Shown here: positions 1-7,303 of the stretch, piece after piece | How positions within the stretch are numbered: position 1 is the stretch's first letter | How the letters are laid out: each line of letters opens with the position of its first letter | Assembly (NCBI RefSeq): GCF_003600625.1 | Contig: NZ_CP032489.1 | Location: 1,240,001 to 1,304,000, forward strand | Direction of reading: 5' to 3' | DNA from: Arachidicoccus soli | GTDB lineage: Bacteria; Bacteroidota; Bacteroidia; Chitinophagales; Chitinophagaceae | DNA: 64,000 nt | Notes under the pieces: generated by a model | Told to the model about the DNA's origin: nothing | Seen by the model: only the letters and a program-made list of their open reading frames with translations | Databases searched by the model: none | Position numbers and translations under genes: made by a program

Positions 1-711
1 GGTATTTTTTATGACCGTTCTATCACCTACTTTTCCATAAAAGCCGCGAGCCGTTTTAAATTCCGATTCGGTAAATTCTTGAAATTTATCGAGGAGTTTC
101 TCATCGTCTCTATATTTGCTCCAAAGCCATGCATCGCCGGGAAGCATGCCATTGAATGGTAGTATTTTTCGCCCTCCATTTTCATTGCAAAGCTCTAGCC
201 AAATACGAGAACTTTCATCTTCACCTTCTTTAATAATTCCATTCCCGAACTTACATTTATCAGTTGTTTGCATTTCATTGATATTAGTAAGAATAACTTC
301 GGCACCAATTACATAATGGGACAAATAATGAACATTATTTATTACGGAATTATCTCCGATATCGCTACTGATAATAGTGCTGTCGTACAATCCAACAGCG
401 ACTTTCAGGTCGCTGAAGCTTAAAAAGAAGGGCTCTAGTTTTCCAATACGAACCAATCCATAAAACCTACAATTTTTAACCAATTCAGGGTTAAATTGGT
501 CAGAAACCAAAAGGTTATTCCAGTTGTCACTTGTATTCCTGTTTCGCACTAAAGCCTCAATTTCAAAAGCACTTAAATGTCTATATTCCGTACCATTTCT
601 ATTTTGCAGGTTGCGTAAATAATATTCATTTTCGCCTTCTGGTAAATATTCTTTTTTTATAAAATCATATCCTAAAGAATTGATGGGAAGTCTGGTAATA
701 TTATTGTTCAT
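1..711 (-). CDS. DUF4954 family protein, N-terminal part (runs off window)
   Basis: The reverse strand is open from an ATG at 711 to the first base of the window, giving 237 residues without a stop. The translation starts MNNITRLPINSLGYDFIKKE. It carries the blocks I associate with DUF4954 proteins of Bacteroidota, such as YRHLSAFEIEALVRN, NPELVKNCRFYGLVRIGKLE, NYLSHYVIG-like (here HYLSHYVIGAEVIL) and GNGIIKEGEDES. Related proteins are predicted to form left-handed beta-helices like sugar-nucleotide acyltransferases, but their reaction is unknown. It is 53 bp from the glmS stop on the same strand, so cotranscription is possible. The family call is from memory of conserved blocks; no function is claimed. 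Confidence 0.8.
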   Translation of the reverse strand, partial: MNNNITRLPINSLGYDFIKKEYLPEGENEYYLRNLQNRNGTEYRHLSAFEIEALVRNRNTSDNWNNLLVSDQFNPELVKNCRFYGLVRIGKLEPFFLSFSDLKVAVGLYDSTIISSDIGDNSVINNVHYLSHYVIGAEVILTNINEMQTTDKCKFGNGIIKEGEDESSRIWLELCNENGGRKILPFNGMLPGDAWLWSKYRDDEKLLDKFQEFTESEFKTARGFYGKVGDRTVIKNT

Positions 712-763
712 TATTAAGAATTCAAAAAGTGATAATAAGAATGTAAAGTCACTGTTTTTACAT

Positions 764-2602
764 TTATTCCACTGTCACTGATTTAGCCAGATTACGTGGC
801 ATATCTACATTGCAGCCTCTGGCAATCCCTATATGATAGGAGAGTAATTGTAGAGGAATTACATTTAAAATTGGTGCAATTATCTCATCAGTTTCCGGAA
901 TAGCAATTACTGCATCCGCAATCTTAGGAGTTATTGTATCGCCCTCATTAATGATCGCAATCACTTTCCCTTTGCGTGCTTTTATTTCCTGCATGTTACT
1001 GATAATTTTTTCGTGATAAACATCTTTTGTTGCAACAAAAATTACCGGTAGATTTTCATCTACCAACGCAATTGGGCCGTGTTTCATTTCGGCAGCCGGG
1101 TAACCTTCAGCATGGATATAAGATATTTCTTTTAGTTTTAAAGCGCCTTCTAAAGCAATGGGGAAATTATAGCCCCGGCCAAGGAAAAGTGTATCAGAAG
1201 CGTCTTTTAGCGTTTCAGCCACTGCTTTAATTTCATCATTCATTTGTAAAATTCTTTCAACTTTTTCTGGTACGAAAGAGAGCTCTTCACAAAGATGAAA
1301 AAACCTTTCCTCTGTAATTGTTTTTCTATGATGTGCAATCTTAAAGGCAATCATCATTAAAGCAGCAAGTTGTCCAGTAAATGCTTTCGTGCTAGCTACC
1401 CCAATTTCGGGGCCTGCATGTGTATAGGCTCCCGTTTGAGAGATGCGTGAAATAGAGGAACCAACCACATTTACAATACCCATTATAATGGCTCCTTGTT
1501 CCTTGGCTTTTTCAATTGCAACAATAGTATCCGCCGTTTCGCCACTTTGTGAAATAGCAACTATCATATCACCTTTATGGACGATGGGGTTGCGGTAGCG
1601 GAACTCGGAGGCATATTCTACTTCGACAGGAATTCGACAAGTCTCCTCAATAATATATTCTGCAATTAAGCCCGCATGCCAGCTGGTGCCACAAGCAATA
1701 ATAATAATACGTGGTGCATTTGAAATTTCATCTAAATAATCTTCGATGCCACTGATATTGATACTCCCTTTTTCCGCATTTAACCGACCGCGTAAACAAT
1801 CATAAATTGTTTTAGGCTGTTCAAATATTTCTTTCAACATGAAATGGTCATAACCACCTTTTTCAATTGTGTCTAATTCGATGTCAAGTTTAGTAATAAA
1901 AGGCGTTTGTTTCTCGTTACCTAGATTTTTCAGAATAAGTTCGTCAGGTTTTACAATCGCAATCTCATAATCATTTACGTATACAACCTCCTTGGTATAT
2001 TCAATAATAGGGGAAGCATCAGAAGCTAAAAAATGTTCATTTTTGCCAATACCAATTACAAGCGGGCTACCTTTGCGTGCGGCAATAATGGTTTCAGGAT
2101 TTTTATTTTCGATTAATAAAATACAATATGCACCTACGACACGTTTGAGCGCTACTCGTAAAGCTTCTTCAAGATTTCCGCCATTATTTATATAAATATC
2201 TTCAATGAAATTGAGTAAAACTTCTGTATCGGTATCGCTTTTAAATTGATAACCTTTTTTAAGTAAATCTTCTTTTAGTGAAGCATAATTTTCAATTATT
2301 CCATTGTGAATCATGGCAATTTCACCACTTTGGGAAAGATGAGGATGCGCATTTCTATCGCTCGGTTCTCCATGAGTCGCCCAGCGCGTATGTCCGATAG
2401 CCGTACTTCCTTCTAAACTTTTGCCGAGTGTAAACTCTTCTAAATCAGCAACTTTTCCTTTCTTTTTATAGAGATTAATCTGTTTATTGTTCAATAATGC
2501 AATTCCTGCACTGTCGTAACCACGATATTCGAGTCTTTTTAGCCCTTTAACTACAATTGGATAAGCTTGTTTAGTCCCAACGTAACCAACAATTCCGCAC
2601 AT
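764..2602 (-). CDS. glmS: Glutamine--fructose-6-phosphate aminotransferase (isomerizing)
   Basis: This 612-residue protein makes glucosamine-6-phosphate from fructose-6-phosphate and glutamine, the first step toward UDP-GlcNAc for peptidoglycan and LPS. It starts MCGIVGYVG, so Cys2 is the N-terminal nucleophile of the class II glutaminase domain (about residues 1-240, with the GHTRWATHG block). Two SIS isomerase domains follow (CGTSWHAG, SQSGETADT and EGALKLKEISYIHAEGY). The C-terminus ends AKSVTVE, with the conserved active-site lysine six residues from the end. Length is normal for the family. A candidate -7 box lies 37 bp upstream. No glmS ribozyme was recognised in the leader. Confidence 0.97.
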   Translation of the reverse strand: MCGIVGYVGTKQAYPIVVKGLKRLEYRGYDSAGIALLNNKQINLYKKKGKVADLEEFTLGKSLEGSTAIGHTRWATHGEPSDRNAHPHLSQSGEIAMIHNGIIENYASLKEDLLKKGYQFKSDTDTEVLLNFIEDIYINNGGNLEEALRVALKRVVGAYCILLIENKNPETIIAARKGSPLVIGIGKNEHFLASDASPIIEYTKEVVYVNDYEIAIVKPDELILKNLGNEKQTPFITKLDIELDTIEKGGYDHFMLKEIFEQPKTIYDCLRGRLNAEKGSINISGIEDYLDEISNAPRIIIIACGTSWHAGLIAEYIIEETCRIPVEVEYASEFRYRNPIVHKGDMIVAISQSGETADTIVAIEKAKEQGAIIMGIVNVVGSSISRISQTGAYTHAGPEIGVASTKAFTGQLAALMMIAFKIAHHRKTITEERFFHLCEELSFVPEKVERILQMNDEIKAVAETLKDASDTLFLGRGYNFPIALEGALKLKEISYIHAEGYPAAEMKHGPIALVDENLPVIFVATKDVYHEKIISNMQEIKARKGKVIAIINEGDTITPKIADAVIAIPETDEIIAPILNVIPLQLLSYHIGIARGCNVDMPRNLAKSVTVE

Positions 2603-2639
2603 ATTTTAAATTTTTAGAAATTTTTCAAATAATTATGTG

Positions 2640-2647
2640 CAAATGTA
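2640..2647 (-). promoter_or_regulatory. Candidate -7 box upstream of glmS
   Basis: On the minus strand the sequence reads TACATTTG, a full match to the Bacteroidota TAnnTTTG element. It implies a leader of about 30 nt before the glmS ATG. No TTTG is seen 19-20 bp further upstream, so this is only half a promoter match. Confidence 0.35.
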
Positions 2648-2820
2648 AGGTAAATCAATCGTTTGCGTAAGAAATTATAAGCCCATATTTTGATATAAGA
2701 ATTTCTTAATAAATACTTAAAAAGATATTTTTTTTGCGGATATATAACTTATTTTATTAATGCCTATAATTTATAATACTGTTAAGTAAAACGAAGGGTA
2801 TTACAAACAAATATAGGAGA

Positions 2821-3246
2821 GGAGAGAAGCGGTACAAAAAGAACTAAGTGCAAGTAGATAAATACAATCGAAAAAACCAAATTTAATTTTATAATGAACC
2901 ATTGAAAGGAAATTTAATTGCACAAAAGTCAAACCGCTAAAATGTTTGTAAAGAAGCAGGATTAAAGCATACAACAAAATAATACAAAATACCAAAAGGA
3001 AGGGGTGTTACGCCTCACGCATTAAGGCATTCATTTGCAGTTCATTCACTTGCAATGATGGCAGAACGAGGCACTGATATTTATTGTTCATTACCAATTC
3101 TTGCAACCTATCTTGGACACAAAAATATTGAGTCAACAAATCACTATGTCAGATTGGTATCTACTATGTATCCTGGGTTATTAAGAGACGTAGACAAAAT
3201 ATGCATTAATGTTTTTCCAAAAATTACAAATTATGAAAGCAACTGA
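2821..3246 (+). pseudogene. Tyrosine recombinase C-terminal remnant (RIT/Tn554-like)
   Basis: An open stretch from about 2983 to 3246 encodes the catalytic end of a tyrosine recombinase: GVTPHALRHSFAVHSLAMM (HxLRH box), then LPILATYLGHKNIESTNHYV (LGH box and the tyrosine region), ending VFPKITNYESN. Upstream in the same frame the similarity continues (NVCKEAGLKH, YNEPLKGN) but stops at 2848, 2884, 2938 and 2980 interrupt it, so the 5' part is decayed. The stop codon overlaps the ATG of the next recombinase fragment by 14 bp. That overlap is typical of recombinase-in-trio (RIT) and Tn554-type tandem recombinase genes. The 5' limit given is approximate. Confidence 0.7.
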
Positions 3247-3418
3247 ATTTTCAAAATATCTGTCAGAATTTCTGATTAGTTACTTGCGCCACGAACGTGG
3301 ATCCAGTAAGAATACAATATGCGCATACAGGGACACTTTTGTTCTTTTCATCTCTTATATTGAGTCGAAAGGGGTAAAAGTGTTGAAGTTGACCTTACAA
3401 ATACACACCTATTTTTAG
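3233..3418 (+). pseudogene. Tyrosine recombinase N-terminal remnant (second RIT-like gene)
   Basis: An ATG at 3233 begins MKATEFSKYLSEFLISYLRH and continues through SSKNTICAYRDTFVLFISYIE. This is the SAM-like N-terminal DNA-binding fold of tyrosine recombinases. After about residue 55 the frame runs into unrelated sequence and stops at 3418, so the core-binding and catalytic domains are missing. The start lies inside the last codons of the preceding recombinase fragment, keeping the tandem-overlap arrangement. The downstream breakpoint, near 3400, leads into the ArdC-like fragment. Confidence 0.65.
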
Positions 3419-3515
3419 GCCATTACTTTACATAATATTCAGCTATGCATAACCGATTGCAATCGCGGCCTAATGGCGTTTTCAATGAGGTTATCCAAAC
3501 TTTTCATTTAATGGC

Positions 3516-3701
3516 TTCCTAACCATCTTTTTATGCGCAAAAGCGGGAATTAAAAACGAAACGGAAAAAGATTCGGCCGTTTATTTGAATAGTTGGATTA
3601 AAGGTTTCAATGAAGGTTACAATTTCATTTTTAAAGCTGCTTCTTTTGCCCAAAAAGCCTCAAATTTTGTATTAGGCCAGCAATTAATGGAACAAGAGTA
3701 A
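3516..3701 (+). pseudogene. ArdC-type antirestriction protein, 3' remnant
   Basis: A frame ending at the TAA at 3699-3701 reads FLTIFLCAKAGIKNETEKDS, then AVYLNSWIKGFNE, IFKAASFAQKASNFVLGQQL. This matches the C-terminal tail of ArdC-like proteins (ssDNA-binding N-terminus plus zincin-like metallopeptidase domain), which end in FLCaeaGi, a YxxSWIkxLk box and an Ala-rich AxxAQkAxdyi helix. Only about 60 residues survive; the metal-binding HExxH part is absent. ArdC genes travel on plasmids and integrative elements, which supports reading the region as remains of such an element. The family call rests on these short blocks. Confidence 0.55.
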
Positions 3702-3752
3702 AAGTGGAGGTAGATTGATAAAAACAGTTTAGTAGATTATGACCGTATTTTT

Positions 3753-3783
3753 GTTGGTAAAAAGAAATTTATTGGTACATTTG
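3753..3783 (+). promoter_or_regulatory. Candidate promoter of the antitoxin gene
   Basis: GTTG at 3753-3756, a 19-bp spacer and TACATTTG at 3776-3783 fit the Bacteroidota TTTG-N19-TAnnTTTG promoter with one mismatch. The predicted transcript starts roughly 12-15 nt before the antitoxin ATG at 3802. Confidence 0.45.
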
Positions 3784-3801
3784 TATTTAAAATGATTTAT
3801 T

Positions 3802-4041
3802 ATGAATACAAATGAAGCCAAAAAAGCCACCTCAATCCGGTTAAAAGCCGGATTATACGAACGTATAGAAAGGATGGCTAAAAAAGAACACCGGAGCATC
3901 ACTAATCTGATTGAACTTTCTTTAGAAAAAGTTTTTAATTACAATGTTCCGAACCGGGAAACAATTGAAGCAATCGAAGAATTGGATAGAGGAGAAGGCT
4001 TGCATTTTAAAAGCGTTGAAGAACTATTTGAAAGCATTTAG
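3802..4041 (+). CDS. Ribbon-helix-helix antitoxin-like protein (orphaned)
   Basis: This 79-residue protein begins MNTNEAKKATSIRLKAGLYE and continues RIERMAKKEHRSITNLIELS, a ribbon-helix-helix DNA-binding fold (beta strand KKATSIRL, helix-turn-helix around EHRSITNLIE). The acidic C-terminal tail (VPNRETIEAIEELDRGEG to EELFESI) is the usual toxin-wrapping segment of type II antitoxins. Its TAG stop abuts the ATG of a RelE/YafQ-type toxin gene, which is broken. The gene therefore looks like an intact antitoxin whose toxin partner has been lost. It probably represses its own promoter; in principle it could also counter a toxin elsewhere. Confidence 0.8.
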   Translation: MNTNEAKKATSIRLKAGLYERIERMAKKEHRSITNLIELSLEKVFNYNVPNRETIEAIEELDRGEGLHFKSVEELFESI

Positions 4042-4320
4042 ATGTACCGGATTATAACGTCAAATAAGTTTGTAAAGGACTTAAAGCTTTTGAAAAAGCG
4101 GAGCAATTCCGATTTTAGTACTTTAAGTGCGTTTGCCGTAAGACTGGGGGATTCGGGCGTAAACGGAGTTGAAAAACGGCATCGGCCACATCTGGCGCGA
4201 GTTTGAAGAGGAATTAATTACCCAAATTTAGCCCCTATTTTATACACTACTGATTTTTTTTACCTAAAACGCTTATAATGCTGTATTTATTTGGCCGGCT
4301 AGAAAATAATGTGTTCCTTT

Positions 4321-4343
4321 GTAGTGTACACAATATACACTAC
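4321..4343 (+). promoter_or_regulatory. Palindrome of the IS terminal-repeat motif before the transposase start
   Basis: GTAGTGTA at 4321-4328 and TACACTAC at 4336-4343 form an inverted pair with a 7-nt centre, one base before the ATG at 4345. The same 8-mer is the inner end of both terminal repeats (4243-4250 and 5708-5715). It could be a transposase-binding operator or a hairpin that limits translation. The sequence match is observed; the role is inferred. Confidence 0.55.
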
Positions 4344-4344
4344 A

Positions 4345-5718
4345 ATGGCATTTATCAGAAAAATAAAAAAAGGGGGCGCTGTCTATCTTGCAAAAGTGGA
4401 ATCCTACCGGGAGGACGGAAAAGTCAAACAGCGTGTACTGGAATATGTTGGCAAGGAAGAAAACGGCGTGCCGGTTCACAAAGTTGATATTAATAAACTT
4501 GAGGTTTCAAACGCGAAGCAATACGCCGATATAAGTATTCTATATCAATTGGCCAGGGAGCTAAAGTTTAATTATTTACTAGGCAAGCACCATAAGCCAA
4601 TCATTGCCTTACTTATAGCTCATCTCCTTTGTAAGACCAGCGTATTGAAAATGGGCAAATGGATTGAGGACTCAACAATTAAAGAGGTTCTTGGCCTAGA
4701 AGAACTAACAACCGAAAAGTTATACAGATCCCTGGACCACCTGGAAGATTGTGATTTTGAGATTGTTGAACATAGTATATATGAGTATTGGCAGAAACTA
4801 TGCCCGAAGGATAACGAATCTTTTGTTTTAGATGTAACAGACACCTACTACAATGGCAAGCACGATGATTCCGCTCCACGTAAAGGAAAGGAAGGCAAGG
4901 TTTCCAAACTTATACAAATTGGTTTAGGTGTTAGTTTTGAGAATGGGTTTCCTATATTCCATAAGGTATATAATGGCAGCATCTCTAATATCAAAGTCCT
5001 GGAGGATATGATGAGGATTATGGCACAAAGGGGCATTAAGACCATTATTATGGACCGGGGCTTTTACAGTGAAGCAAACGTAAAAGACTTGCACAAGCTA
5101 AATATTGAAATGATTGTAGGCGTCAAGCAGTCCATCGGTATAAAAAAGAACGTACTGGCCAATGTAGATAAGGCGGATATTTATTCCTCCAAGCATCAGG
5201 TTATCCTGAAAGGAACGATTGTTTACGTAAAAGAAGTTGAATTTTTATTTGGAAAATTGATCGTCATCTACAATCCGAAATATGAAGTATTAAAAAAAGA
5301 TAAAATGCTGGCGGATGGAGCAACAGACGCCGAAGTAAAATACGTGGGATTCTCCTTGATTTTCCACAACACAAAACTGAAACCAGGAGCAGTAGTCCGG
5401 AAGTACTTTGAGAAAGACATAGTAGAAAAGAGCTTTCAAACAATGAAGGGAGATGTACAATTGCATCCAATAAGGCTATGGCTGCCCGGAAGGGTCAATG
5501 CACATGTAAAGCTCTGCTATCTATCCATGTGCCTGTTGTCATTAATTAAATATAGGTGTTCCAAGCTAGACCTGCAGCCCGGCGAAGTTCTGGCCCAACT
5601 CAAGCAAATCTATAAGGTGAACCTCAAGCACTCGCAAAACGGGAAAGAATTCACCAAGGTGGTCACGCTGACAAGCCTGCAGAAAAACATTTTGAAGACC
5701 CTAAAGTGTAGTGTATAA
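4345..5718 (+). CDS. IS1634-like DDE transposase
   Basis: From the ATG at 4345 the product is 457 residues, beginning MAFIRKIKKGGAVYLAKVES. An in-frame ATG at 4309 would add 12 residues but would place the palindrome inside the gene, so 4345 is preferred. The RNase H-like core shows three acidic sites: FVLDVTDTYY, TIIMDRGFYSE and VEKSFQTMKGD, the expected D, D, E pattern of the IS4-superfamily IS1634 group. The N-terminus RKIKKGGAVYLAKVE...VLEYVGKE is also typical of that group. The TAA stop lies within the right terminal repeat. The gene looks intact and, by eye, is richer in GC than its surroundings, as expected for a newcomer. Confidence 0.85.
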   Translation: MAFIRKIKKGGAVYLAKVESYREDGKVKQRVLEYVGKEENGVPVHKVDINKLEVSNAKQYADISILYQLARELKFNYLLGKHHKPIIALLIAHLLCKTSVLKMGKWIEDSTIKEVLGLEELTTEKLYRSLDHLEDCDFEIVEHSIYEYWQKLCPKDNESFVLDVTDTYYNGKHDDSAPRKGKEGKVSKLIQIGLGVSFENGFPIFHKVYNGSISNIKVLEDMMRIMAQRGIKTIIMDRGFYSEANVKDLHKLNIEMIVGVKQSIGIKKNVLANVDKADIYSSKHQVILKGTIVYVKEVEFLFGKLIVIYNPKYEVLKKDKMLADGATDAEVKYVGFSLIFHNTKLKPGAVVRKYFEKDIVEKSFQTMKGDVQLHPIRLWLPGRVNAHVKLCYLSMCLLSLIKYRCSKLDLQPGEVLAQLKQIYKVNLKHSQNGKEFTKVVTLTSLQKNILKTLKCSV

Positions 5719-5805
5719 AATAGGCCTTAAATTTGGGAAATTATTGAATTAGTACGTGCCGGTACACACTCAGATTTGTTTGGGTAACATTTTTAATCGT
5801 AAAAT

Positions 5806-5946
5806 ATGGAGAAGGAATCCCTATACAAAGTAAGTGAAAATAAAAACAAAGTGTTTTACATTATAAGAGACCATCGGAAAGAGGTATTTTTTATAGATAC
5901 TAATTCGATGATTAGAAATTTTGAACAGTTAATAGGATTATTATGA
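5806..5946 (+). CDS. Small unknown protein, 46 residues (downstream of toxin copy A)
   Basis: An ATG 18 bp after the toxin stop opens a frame MEKESLYKVSENKNKVFYII, then RDHRKEVFFID and a stop at 5944-5946. I do not recognise it. Its first eight codons are identical to those of another small frame at 6873, after which the two diverge completely, because the duplicated block ends there. It may be the third gene of the toxin-antitoxin operon or a chance frame. Confidence 0.35.
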   Translation: MEKESLYKVSENKNKVFYIIRDHRKEVFFIDTNSMIRNFEQLIGLL

Positions 5947-6016
5947 GGATGGTATATACACCCCTAATTCTTGATTTTTTTTAAAACATAAAATGTATCG
6001 TACGATAGAAAACAAA

Positions 6017-6665
6017 ATGATTACTAAAAACGCAATACTTCACATTAGAAGGCCTCTTCGATTATTATAATAAGAAGTTGTTTAACTCTGAGCTACCGGA
6101 TATTTTAATTAACCTTGCGAGAAAAAAGAATGCTGCCGGGTTCTTTGCTTATGGAAGGTGGATTGATGAAATAGGCAGTATTGTTCACGAGATAGCCATA
6201 AATCCAGATACGTTTAAGCATTCGATGGATATAGACTTTCATCAAACCCTAGTACACGAAATGTGTCATTTATGGCAATATTCTTTTGAAAAACCCTCTC
6301 GAAGAGGGTATCATAATAAAGAGTTTGCAGATAAAATGAAGGAAGTGGGCTTGATGCCAAGTTCAACAGGTCGCCCAGACGGAAATGAGGTTGGGCAAAA
6401 TATGTCAGATTATCCAATTAAAGGAGGTCGTTTTGAGCTATCATTCAAAGAGATTACTAACAATACTATTTTTAGGATAAAGTTGCCGTATGAGCCTAAC
6501 TCGGCGTATCAATCACAATATGTGCAAATGGGTAGTGAAAGTATAAATCAAGATGAAACAAATGAACCTAAAGAAAGGCAAAAGAATAAAATAGCATATT
6601 CTTGTAAGTGTGGTTTCACGGTGTGGGGCAAACCAAATTTGTATATCATAGTGCGTTTGCCGTAA
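6017..6665 (+). pseudogene. SprT-like zinc metallopeptidase, damaged at both ends
   Basis: The central part is a SprT-like domain: LFNSELPDILINLARKK, GFFAYGRW and the zinc motif HEMCHLWQ, then a Cys-rich tail SCKCGFTVWGKPN. The natural start is probably the ATG at 6017 (MITKNAILHI), but a frameshift near 6047-6060 separates it from DYYNKKLFNSELPD; without it, translation would need the TTG at 6078. At the 3' end similarity stops at about 6648 where the duplicated block begins, replacing the rest of the zinc ribbon with IIVRLP and a stop. Such proteins occur on mobile elements. Both defects suggest a pseudogene, although the HExxH core is intact. Confidence 0.7.
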
Positions 6666-6854
6666 GACTGGGGGGTTCGGGCGTAAACGGAGTTGAAAAA
6701 CGGCACCGGCCACATAAGCTTTCCGGGAGGGGAATATTCAAATTGTTGGGAGTGCCATGTTAAAAGTGATTTACTCATTATCTGGCGCGAATTTGAGGAG
6801 GAATTAATTATTGAATTAGTGCGTGCCGGTACACACTCAGATTTGTTTGGGTAA
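6650..6854 (+). pseudogene. Second toxin copy, N-terminus missing and frameshifted
   Basis: This copy lacks the first third of the YafQ/RelE-type toxin. It encodes VRLGGSGVNGVEKRHRPHKLSG, then an extra base in the GGGAGGGG run shifts the frame, and EYSNCWECHVKSDLLIIWRE leads to IIELVRAGTHSDLFG and the TAA at 6852-6854. The piece WECHVKSDLLIIW missing from copy A is kept here. No antitoxin precedes it; instead it is fused to the end of the SprT-like gene. Confidence 0.7.
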
Positions 6855-6896
6855 CATTTTTAATCGTAAAATATGGAGAAGGAATCCCTATACAAA
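6650..6896 (+). repeat. Copy B of duplicated block
   Basis: This 247-bp stretch is the uninterrupted partner of copy A at 4126-5829. It shows what the IS target looked like before insertion. Its left edge cuts into the SprT-like gene and its right edge falls in codon 8 of the small frame at 6873. Confidence 0.85.
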
Positions 6897-6980
6897 ATTG
6901 ATATTAACGGTAGAAACGGATACTGGTGGAATTATGCTCCGGTGGAGACAAAAATTATCCAACCTGCAAAGATAAAATAA
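6873..6980 (+). CDS. Small unknown protein, 35 residues (downstream of toxin copy B)
   Basis: The frame begins MEKESLYKIDINGRNGYWWN and stops at 6978-6980. The first eight codons are shared with the frame at 5806; the rest is unrelated. No family recognised; it may be a fusion made by the duplication. Confidence 0.25.
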   Translation: MEKESLYKIDINGRNGYWWNYAPVETKIIQPAKIK

Positions 6981-7303
6981 AGGTAAAATTTCTTTCCTAT
7001 AATTTATATTATGTTAAATAACATATTGCACACATTTTATTCTTAAACAATTTCTATTAAATCATATTTCTAAACTCAACCCTGTTTTTGTCTACTTTTT
7101 ACGGAGTAATTTGCACATTTAAATTTAAGTGTTTAAATATTGATATCTCGTGGTTTTGGATATTATTCAAGTCAATCTATTTTTTTTGCTGTCTATTTCA
7201 AAGGATTTTGAAGAAAGAAGAAATGCTAAAGACAGCCAATAACCACTCTTTCTTCTTTATTTAAAATGTAAGATGTAAATTTACAAGTAATAATAATTTT
7301 TAA
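6981..7303. other. AT-rich intergenic region before the Fic gene
   Basis: About 320 bp without a gene. A purine-rich/pyrimidine-rich inverted pair (AAAGAAGAAA at 7214-7223, TTTCTTCTTT at 7249-7258) could form a weak hairpin, but the loop is 25 nt and the arms are low-complexity. No clear promoter was found. Confidence 0.4.

Larger units (their letters stand above)
4221..5737 (+). mobile_element. IS1634-like insertion sequence, 1517 bp, with 30-bp ends
   Basis: The left end 4221-4250 and the reverse complement of 5708-5737 agree at 27 of 30 positions; both start CCCAAATTTA and end TATTTTATACACTAC. The element lies in the toxin gene. AATTA directly precedes it (4216-4220) and recurs at 5739-5743, one base after the right end. 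The empty site is seen in copy B as GAATTAATTATTGAATTAG. This supports a 5-bp target duplication, or 6 bp with one change. One transposase gene fills the element and ends inside the right terminal repeat. It appears complete and possibly active. Confidence 0.9.
4042..5787 (+). pseudogene. YafQ/RelE-type toxin gene, deleted and split by an IS
   Basis: The ATG follows the antitoxin stop directly. The translation begins MYRIITSNKFVKDLKLLKKR, as in YafQ-type mRNA interferases, and runs to GVEKRHRPH. There, compared with the second copy at 6650, 66 bp are missing. The frame shifts and stops at 4206. A 1.5-kb IS then sits in the 3' part of the gene. After the IS the true frame resumes as IIELVRAGTHSDLFG, with a stop at 5785-5787, the expected C-terminus of this toxin family. 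The deletion removed the central catalytic part, so even precise IS loss would not restore the toxin. Confidence 0.75.
4126..5829 (+). repeat. Copy A of duplicated block (interrupted by an IS)
   Basis: The stretches 4126-4220 and 5739-5829 together match 6650-6896 closely. Shared sequence begins at AGTGCGTTTGCCGTAAGACT and ends at CCCTATACAAA in the eighth codon of a small reading frame. Copy A lacks 66 bp present in copy B (just after the codons for RPH) and carries the IS. Outside these limits the two copies are unrelated. Confidence 0.85.

Noticed and set aside
2603-2763. Possible glmS leader ribozyme or riboswitch
   Set aside because: The leader is short and AT-rich with no recognisable ribozyme core; such ribozymes are known mainly from Gram-positive bacteria.
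7214-7258. Inverted purine/pyrimidine repeat before the Fic gene as a terminator
   Set aside because: The arms are low-complexity and the loop is long; it is not convincing.
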